From: Actinoplanes sp. N902-109
Lineage (GTDB): Bacteria > Actinomycetota > Actinomycetes > Mycobacteriales > Micromonosporaceae
DNA length: 64,000 nt
Direction of reading: 5' to 3'
Assembly (NCBI RefSeq): GCF_000389965.1
Contig: NC_021191.1
Location: 4,403,501 to 4,467,500 of the forward strand
Part shown: one piece after another, positions 59,441 through 64,000 of the stretch
Numbering within the stretch: position 1 is the stretch's first letter
Layout: each line of letters begins with the position of its first letter
Notes under the pieces: generated by a model
Database searches by the model: none
Told to the model about the DNA's origin: nothing
What the model saw: the letters and a program-made list of their open reading frames with translations, nothing else
Made by a program: the position numbers and the translations under genes

Positions 59441-60703
59441 ATGGTCTTCGACGTCGCCCGGGTCCGGGCTGAATATCCTGCTCTCGCCGAGGGCTTCCAG
59501 CATTTTGACGGGGCGGGCGGCACGCAGCCGGCTGCTTCCGTGGTGGCGGCGATTGCCGGTGCCATGCGGACCGCCGTTTCCAACCGGGGCACTCACCATG
59601 AGCCTGCCCGGCGGTCCGGGGAGATCGTTGCCGCCGCTCGGCTGGCCGTTGCTGATCTGGTCGGGGGTGAGCCGGCCGGGGTGGTTTTCGGGCCCAGTGC
59701 CACGGCTTTGACCTACCTGGTCGCGCGGACGCTGGGGCAGGGGTGGGGGCCCGGCGACGAGGTGGTCGTGTCCCGGCTCGACCACGATGCCAATGTCCGG
59801 CCGTGGGTGCAGGCGGCCGAGGCGGCTGGTGCGACGGTGCGGTGGGCCGAGGTCGATCTGGCCACCGGGGAGTTGCCCGCCGCTCAGTACGTCGATCTGA
59901 TCGGGCCGCGGACCAGGCTGGTGGCCGTGACCGCTGCCAGCAATACGATCGGTACGGTGCCGGCGGTGCGGGAGATCGCGGGGATCGCCCATGCGGCAGG
60001 GGCGCTGACGTTCGTCGACGGGGTGCATGCGACTGCGCATCGGCCGGTTGACGTGCGGGAGATGGGTGCCGACTTCTACGTGACCAGCGCCTACAAGTGG
60101 TCGGGGCCGCACTACGCCGCGGTGATCGCTGACCCGGGGCTGTGGGAGACCCTCGAGCCGGTCAAGCTGGTGCCGTCGTCGCGGCAGGTGCCCGAGCGTT
60201 TCGAGTACGGGACGCTCAGCTTCGAGCTGCTCGCCGGGATCACCGCCGCCGTCGACCAGTTGGCTGGTCTGGCCGGCGAGGAAGCCGGCCGGGCAGGCGC
60301 CGAGGAAGGCAGCGGAGCAGGAAGTGGCGCCACCAGCGGGCCGGGCCTCAGCGAACGCCGCCGCAGGCTGCTGGACAGCATGGCCGCGGTCACCGTCCAC
60401 GAGAACGCACTGGCCGAGCGGCTCGCGGCCGGGCTGGCGGCGATCGACTCGGTGAGCGTGCTGGCGGCTCCGGCCGATCGGTGCCCGACGGTGTCGTTCC
60501 GGGTGGCTGGGCAGGCGCCGGCAGAGACTGCGCAAATCCTGGGGGAGCAGGGGTTCTGCTTGTCGAACGGCGACTACTACGCGGTGGAGTACTTCGTGGC
60601 GGCCGGGTTGCGGGACAGCGGCGGTGCGGTGCGGGCCAGCCTGTACCACTACAACACCGAGGATGAGGTGGAGCGGCTGCTCGAGGCGATCGCCAAGCTC
60701 TGA
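59441..60703 (+). CDS. Cysteine desulfurase-like PLP enzyme
   Basis: This 420-residue fold-type I PLP protein has FDGAGGTQ near the N-terminus, SATALTYLVARTLGQ, the phosphate-binding DHDANVRPW, DGVHATAHRP (Asp for the ring N) and the Schiff-base Lys in TSAYKWSGPHYA. It belongs to the cysteine desulfurase-like group rather than true IscS/SufS: a conserved active-site Cys loop is not evident, so the reaction is unclear. An acidic Gly/Ser linker (about 285-310) is inserted. A TAGGGT box ends 9 bp before the ATG, suggesting a leaderless message. Confidence 0.88.
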   Translation: MVFDVARVRAEYPALAEGFQHFDGAGGTQPAASVVAAIAGAMRTAVSNRGTHHEPARRSGEIVAAARLAVADLVGGEPAGVVFGPSATALTYLVARTLGQGWGPGDEVVVSRLDHDANVRPWVQAAEAAGATVRWAEVDLATGELPAAQYVDLIGPRTRLVAVTAASNTIGTVPAVREIAGIAHAAGALTFVDGVHATAHRPVDVREMGADFYVTSAYKWSGPHYAAVIADPGLWETLEPVKLVPSSRQVPERFEYGTLSFELLAGITAAVDQLAGLAGEEAGRAGAEEGSGAGSGATSGPGLSERRRRLLDSMAAVTVHENALAERLAAGLAAIDSVSVLAAPADRCPTVSFRVAGQAPAETAQILGEQGFCLSNGDYYAVEYFVAAGLRDSGGAVRASLYHYNTEDEVERLLEAIAKL

Positions 60704-60824
60704 GAAACGGGCGCCCGGGAGGACCCGGACACCCCGCGAGGCTGACGCTGGGACGAGCGCCAAGCTCTGAGAAACGGGCGCCCGGGAGAGCCCGGACACC
60801 CCGCGGGGCTGACGCTGGGACGAG
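60691..60824. repeat. 67-bp tandem duplication over the desulfurase-like gene end
   Basis: Bases 60691-60757 and 60758-60824 are two tandem copies of a 67-bp unit (starting CGCCAAGCTCTGAGAAACGG) with about three mismatches. The first copy contains the last four codons and the stop of the gene at 59441. The duplication is recent and lies just before a strong terminator. Confidence 0.9.
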
Positions 60825-60871
60825 GAAGCGGCCGTAACGCCGGCCAGCCGCCGCCCCGGCAAGGGGGATAG

Positions 60872-60905
60872 CCGCAGGGGCGCCGGCCAGCCGGCGCCCC
60901 TGCGG
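60872..60905. terminator. Strong bidirectional terminator
   Basis: CCGCAGGGGCGCCGG (60872-60886) pairs perfectly over 15 bp with 60891-60905 around a CCAG loop. It lies between convergent genes (ending at 60703 and 60916) and so probably serves both. Confidence 0.85.
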
Positions 60906-60915
60906 AAGTGGCGGG

Positions 60916-62352
60916 CTAGGCGAGGAAGCGGGTCTTGCGCCGCCGCGCCACCAGCAAGCCGGCGCCTCCGGCCAGCAGCAGGGCGAGGCCGATGCCGGCC
61001 ACCAGCGCGGTCTTGGTGCCGGTGACGGGCAGGCCGCCGCCGTCCCCGCCGGCCTGGCCGTCCGAGCTGCCGTCGCCCGTGCTGCCGTCGCCCGTGCCGC
61101 CGCCGGTCGCGGGCTTGGTCGTGGTCGGCGTGGCGGCCGGGGTGGGCGAGGGGGACGGGCCGGCGCCCGGGGCCCACACCGCGAGCAGGAAGTCCGTCGA
61201 GCCGGCGAGGTGGCCGGCGAGGGCGGTGCCCGGCGCCACGGTGGCGAGTTCCAGGGCCGGACCGGTGCCGCGTACGGCGCTGGTGCCGGGGGTGGCGGCG
61301 AGCTGGGTCAGCGCCTGGATGCCGCCGTGCTCGTCGGCCCAGGCCTTGGTCGTCCAGTGGAAGCGGACGTCCTTGAAGATCTCCTCGCGGCCGGTGGCAC
61401 CGGTGGTGGCGATCGGGGTGGCGAGCTTCTTCACCGCGTCGGCGGCGAGGGTGTCGTCGAAGGCGCACCAGGCCGAGTCGGGCTTGTCCTCGAGGGCGTA
61501 CCAGCAGTTGCTGCTGCGGGTCGTGAAGCTGAGGTCGTTGTCGGACAGCCGCAGCTCCAGCACCAGACCGTCGACGGTCTTGCCGCCGTCGTTGCGCACG
61601 GCCACCGTACCCGGGAAATCGGTGTCAGGGCCGAGCTTGCCCACCTTGGTCTGGTAGGTCTCCGGGCCTTTTTCCGTGACGGCGGCCAGCTGGGCGGTGT
61701 TGGGGTCGACCGGCGGGTTGGCCGGCAGGCCGGTCGCGGTGCCGCCGCCGGTCAGCACCGCGGTGGTGATGCCGGCCTCGGTGACGGCGGGGCTGGAGCG
61801 CAGCCGGGGCGAGCCCGGTTCGAGGGCGAGCGTGCCCTGCGTGCCCTTGACCGCTCCGGCGCCGGCCATCGCCTCGATGCCGCCGTTGGCGTCGGCCCAG
61901 TCCTTGCTGCCCCAGCTGAACCGGGTCATCGTGAGCGTGGTGCCGGGCGCGGTGTCCGCCTTGACGGCGAACACCGGGCCCTGCAGCTGCCGGACCGCCT
62001 TGGGGGTCAGGAAGGCCTCGTCGAACGCGCACCAGGCCGAGTCGGGGCCGTCGCCCAGCTGGTACCAGCAGTTGTCGTACTGCCGGGCGAAGGCGAGGTG
62101 CTCGTCGTTGAGGTGGATCTCGACGACGAGCCCGTCGATCGGTGCGGTGCCTTTGTTGCGGATGCCGATGACGCCCCGCGAGACGGCGCCGGGCCGGGTG
62201 CTGACGGTCTGCAGGCGGCCGGATTCGAGCGATGCCTCGGTCACCGCTTCCACCGTGCCCCGCCCGGGTGCGGCGTGGGCGGCGGCGGGCAGGGCGGTGG
62301 TGGCCAGGGCCGCGGCCACGAACAGTGGCGCGGCTTTCCAGCGGGATGTCAT
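60916..62352 (-). CDS. LPXTG-anchored surface protein with two repeat domains
   Basis: This 478-residue protein has a signal peptide (1-27), two homologous domains of about 165 residues (about 40-205 and 220-380) each with the pair NCWYxLxDxPDSAWCAFD, a Pro/Thr/Gly-rich linker (about 400-440) and a C-terminal sorting signal LPVTG followed by a hydrophobic segment and RRRKTR. Sortase should attach it to the cell wall; no sortase is in the window. The two Cys in each domain suggest a conserved disulfide. The function is unknown. Confidence 0.9.
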   Translation of the reverse strand: MTSRWKAAPLFVAAALATTALPAAAHAAPGRGTVEAVTEASLESGRLQTVSTRPGAVSRGVIGIRNKGTAPIDGLVVEIHLNDEHLAFARQYDNCWYQLGDGPDSAWCAFDEAFLTPKAVRQLQGPVFAVKADTAPGTTLTMTRFSWGSKDWADANGGIEAMAGAGAVKGTQGTLALEPGSPRLRSSPAVTEAGITTAVLTGGGTATGLPANPPVDPNTAQLAAVTEKGPETYQTKVGKLGPDTDFPGTVAVRNDGGKTVDGLVLELRLSDNDLSFTTRSSNCWYALEDKPDSAWCAFDDTLAADAVKKLATPIATTGATGREEIFKDVRFHWTTKAWADEHGGIQALTQLAATPGTSAVRGTGPALELATVAPGTALAGHLAGSTDFLLAVWAPGAGPSPSPTPAATPTTTKPATGGGTGDGSTGDGSSDGQAGGDGGGLPVTGTKTALVAGIGLALLLAGGAGLLVARRRKTRFLA

Positions 62353-62414
62353 GCTGTCTCGTACCCCCGATGAGTGATTGATCGCGACACCTTACAAAAC
62401 GGTGTGCGCGAATG

Positions 62415-62918
62415 TCACCCCGCGGTCCGATGTGCACCGATCCGTTGCGAACGCTTGCGTTCGAAGCCGTCCAAACGCCGCGCGTGGGTGCGCAGCCGGG
62501 CGTTTGCCGGCGCAACGGTCAGCCGGAACCGGCCCTCGCGGGGCTGTCCGGCGTCGTCGCCGCCCCACGCCAGCATGCCGCCGGACCCGGCGAGGATGTC
62601 GCGCACCACCGCCACCTGGTAGGGCAGCAGGCCGCCGCTCACCCCGACCGCGTACCAGTGCGGGCGCAGGTCCAGCGTGGTGCCGTCGGCGCTCGCCACG
62701 ACCTCACCCGGGTGCAGCGTGTCGACCTCGTAGTGGAAACGCCGGGCGGCGTACAGGAGCAGCGTCGCGGCCGGGCCCGGCAGCAGCCGGACCGTGGCGT
62801 CGCTGCCCTGGATCGGGTATTCGCGCAGCTGGGGGGCCGCCGAAGCGGGCACGGACAGCGGCAGGACCGTGGCCGCACCGGCCCCGGCACCGAGGAGCAG
62901 AACAGTGCGACGACGCAT
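62415..62918 (-). CDS. Secreted hypothetical protein
   Basis: This 167-residue protein starts at ATG 62918 after AGGAG and has a basic signal peptide (MRRRTVLLLGAGAGAATVL, about 1-28). The mature part has blocks such as LYAARRFHYEVDTLHPGE and LDLRPHWYAVGVSGGLLPYQ, with histidines that could bind a metal, but I do not recognise the family. It is the next gene on the same strand after the partial protein at 63008 and the two may be co-transcribed. A 42-bp repeat lies between them. Confidence 0.75.
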   Translation of the reverse strand: MRRRTVLLLGAGAGAATVLPLSVPASAAPQLREYPIQGSDATVRLLPGPAATLLLYAARRFHYEVDTLHPGEVVASADGTTLDLRPHWYAVGVSGGLLPYQVAVVRDILAGSGGMLAWGGDDAGQPREGRFRLTVAPANARLRTHARRLDGFERKRSQRIGAHRTAG

Positions 62919-62931
62919 CAACAACTCCTGA

Positions 62932-63015
62932 GCTTGACCGCGGCGGAAAACAGAAGGAGAAAACATCATCTGGGCTTGACCGCGGCGGAAAACGGAAGAA
63001 ACAGACATTATTTGG
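62932..63015. repeat. 42-bp tandem repeat between two secreted-protein genes
   Basis: Two copies of a 42-bp unit (starting GCTTGACCGCGGCGGAAAAC) lie at 62932-62973 and 62974-63015, the second reaching the stop codon of the upstream gene. On the minus strand each copy reads SVFRRGQAQ in one frame, giving a direct duplication that could extend the N-terminus of the downstream protein if an earlier ATG (near 62966) were used. Confidence 0.85.
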
Positions 63016-64000
63016 CCTCCGCCCAGGCGAGCGCGACGAGCCGATCGGCGAAAACCTGGCAGAAGGCGGTCATCTGGTCGCTCGCGGGCACCGGCGTGGT
63101 CGCCTGCCCGCGCAGCATCCGGTCGCGGGCCGCGGCCACCTGCGCGTCCGCGGTGCTGGTGAGTACGTCGCGGGCGGCGGTGGCGGCCAGCGCCGCGCTG
63201 CCACCGAACCGGGTCTGGAAGAAGCGCCGGAACCGCGACGTGCGAGCGGTGCCGCGCAGGTGCGCCGCGAGGCGGGTGCCCGCGGTGAGGGCGGCGGCTG
63301 CGTGGTAGGCGTCCACATCGGCCACCATCGCGGCCAGCGTGAACGCGCTGACCACCGAGGACTTGGCGAACATGGTGCTCGCGCGGTCCTTCCCGGGCGT
63401 ACCGGGAGCGGTGAACTGCCAATCGCCGTAGAGGGCGACCCAGTCCTGGCCCCAGCTGCCGAAATCGGCGCGGATCCCGGATTGCAGCGCGCCCAGCGTG
63501 GCGTCGGCGAACCGGCTGGCGTCCACGTCGACGTTGGCGACCGGGTCGCGGTAGGTGCGGATGCGGGCCCCTCCCGCGGCGCCGACGTAGGCCGCGAAAC
63601 CGGCGTCGGTGTCCCCGTTGAGCTGCCGCGACTGCCAGGTGTCGTGCCGGCCCGCGCGCAGGTACTGCAGCACGAGCCGGTCCGGGTCGCCCTGCCCGTA
63701 GGCCGTGGCCAGCGCGCTGAGCCGGTCGATCCAGGCCAGGAACTGGTCGAGCGTGGCGGCGGGCGAGCCGGTCGCGCCTTCGCCCTGATCCCCGTACGGC
63801 CGGAGCACGCACCTGTCCACCTCGAGCGACGCGGCGCCGGACCCCACCGTCACGGTCGCGAACTGGTCGAGCAGCCAGTTGTCGGGCAGCGGGTAGCCGA
63901 CGTTCGCGGTCCACCCGGTGGTGATGCCACTGACGAAACCGCGCAGCGTGTACGCCTCCCGGAACAGCCGGGTGCACACGTTGCGGGCGCCGTAGTTGCC
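63008..64000 (-). CDS. Partial protein, possibly DUF1906-like glycoside hydrolase-like
   Basis: The reading frame is open to the window edge (reading GNYGARNVCTRLFREAY), so the 5' end lies beyond it. At least 330 residues are visible. The segment GYPLPDNWLLDQFATVTVGSG followed by EVDRCVL resembles the end of DUF1906/Rv2525c-type glycoside-hydrolase-like domains, which are usually secreted and act on the cell envelope; this is a weak match. The C-terminal 150 residues (FAKSSVVSAFTLAAMVADVDAYHAA onwards) are helical and unassigned. Confidence 0.65.
   Translation of the reverse strand, partial: GNYGARNVCTRLFREAYTLRGFVSGITTGWTANVGYPLPDNWLLDQFATVTVGSGAASLEVDRCVLRPYGDQGEGATGSPAATLDQFLAWIDRLSALATAYGQGDPDRLVLQYLRAGRHDTWQSRQLNGDTDAGFAAYVGAAGGARIRTYRDPVANVDVDASRFADATLGALQSGIRADFGSWGQDWVALYGDWQFTAPGTPGKDRASTMFAKSSVVSAFTLAAMVADVDAYHAAAALTAGTRLAAHLRGTARTSRFRRFFQTRFGGSAALAATAARDVLTSTADAQVAAARDRMLRGQATTPVPASDQMTAFCQVFADRLVALAWAEAK

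Noticed and set aside
1..64000. Mobile elements, integration sites, tRNA or rRNA genes
   Set aside because: I looked for transposase, integrase and phage proteins, and for tRNA-like ends and direct repeats flanking gene blocks, and saw none I could support by reading alone.

Overview
The window is chromosomal DNA of a very GC-rich Gram-positive, almost certainly a mycelial actinobacterium. The gene content fits Micromonosporaceae, and an Actinoplanes-like genome is my best guess, but no rRNA or housekeeping marker here fixes the genus. Evidence for this is strong GC bias at third codon positions, GTG and TTG starts, many apparently leaderless genes with a TANNNT or CANNNT box 6-8 nt before the start, a SARP/AfsR-type regulator, small ECF/SigE-family sigma factors, an LPXTG surface protein, and secreted CBM2/LPMO and pectate lyase proteins. 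I see no tRNA, rRNA, CRISPR array, transposase, integrase or phage gene. It reads as an ordinary but accessory-rich chromosomal arm.

Layout. 0-7 kb: a small membrane protein, an IclR regulator, a membrane protein/SigE-family sigma pair, a secreted M4 metalloprotease, DUF2203 and a SnoaL-tailed ECF sigma factor. 7-12.3 kb: ClpP with a ClgR-like regulator, then a TetR regulator facing a PAP2-flippase fusion and a drug-type MFS exporter; three copies of one 18-bp site tie these last genes together. 12.3-13.2 kb: a gene-free stretch of GC-rich tandem repeats. 13.2-20 kb: an SGNH hydrolase, a TetR regulator with a clean operator, and a two-gene operon of a GH13 glycosidase and a copper-radical (galactose/glyoxal) oxidase with FG-GAP repeats, neither with a signal peptide. 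20-27.3 kb: a STAND-like ATPase, a hydrolase/DinB/small membrane protein cluster, an ArsR-SRPBCC pair with a perfect dyad operator, a secreted PL1 lyase and a secreted three-repeat FG-GAP protein. 27.6-38.3 kb: a SARP regulator, a lipoprotein, a four-gene minus-strand run (coiled-coil protein, membrane protein, LtrA, SMP-30), a CheB-like methylesterase, a small protein followed by 17-bp repeats, a perfect CebR-like palindrome, and an AA10 LPMO with CBM2. 38.5-49.8 kb: LysR/MFS, ThuA, DUF4383, SDR with a MerR-type promoter but no MerR gene, a large LamG surface protein, a flavin reductase, a stand-alone UPF0104 flippase-like protein, an AhpD-like protein and a SigE-like protein. 50-56.4 kb: a tightly overlapping operon of LacI regulator, lipoprotein binding protein, ABC ATPase, two permeases and D-mannonate dehydratase. 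56.4-64 kb: small proteins, a DEAD-box helicase with a DbpA domain, a cysteine-desulfurase-like enzyme, a sortase-type surface protein and two secreted proteins, the last cut by the window end.

How it works together. Two themes are plant-polymer attack (PL1 lyase, LPMO-CBM2, CebR and LacI-type palindromes, import and dehydration of a hexuronate-derived acid) and cell-envelope remodelling (PAP2-flippase, UPF0104, surface proteins). The most unusual elements are the cytoplasmic-looking GH13/copper-oxidase operon, the mannonate operon with a PotABCD/AfuABC-type transporter, the three-site TetR regulon, and many short tandem repeats placed in intergenic regions or at gene ends.
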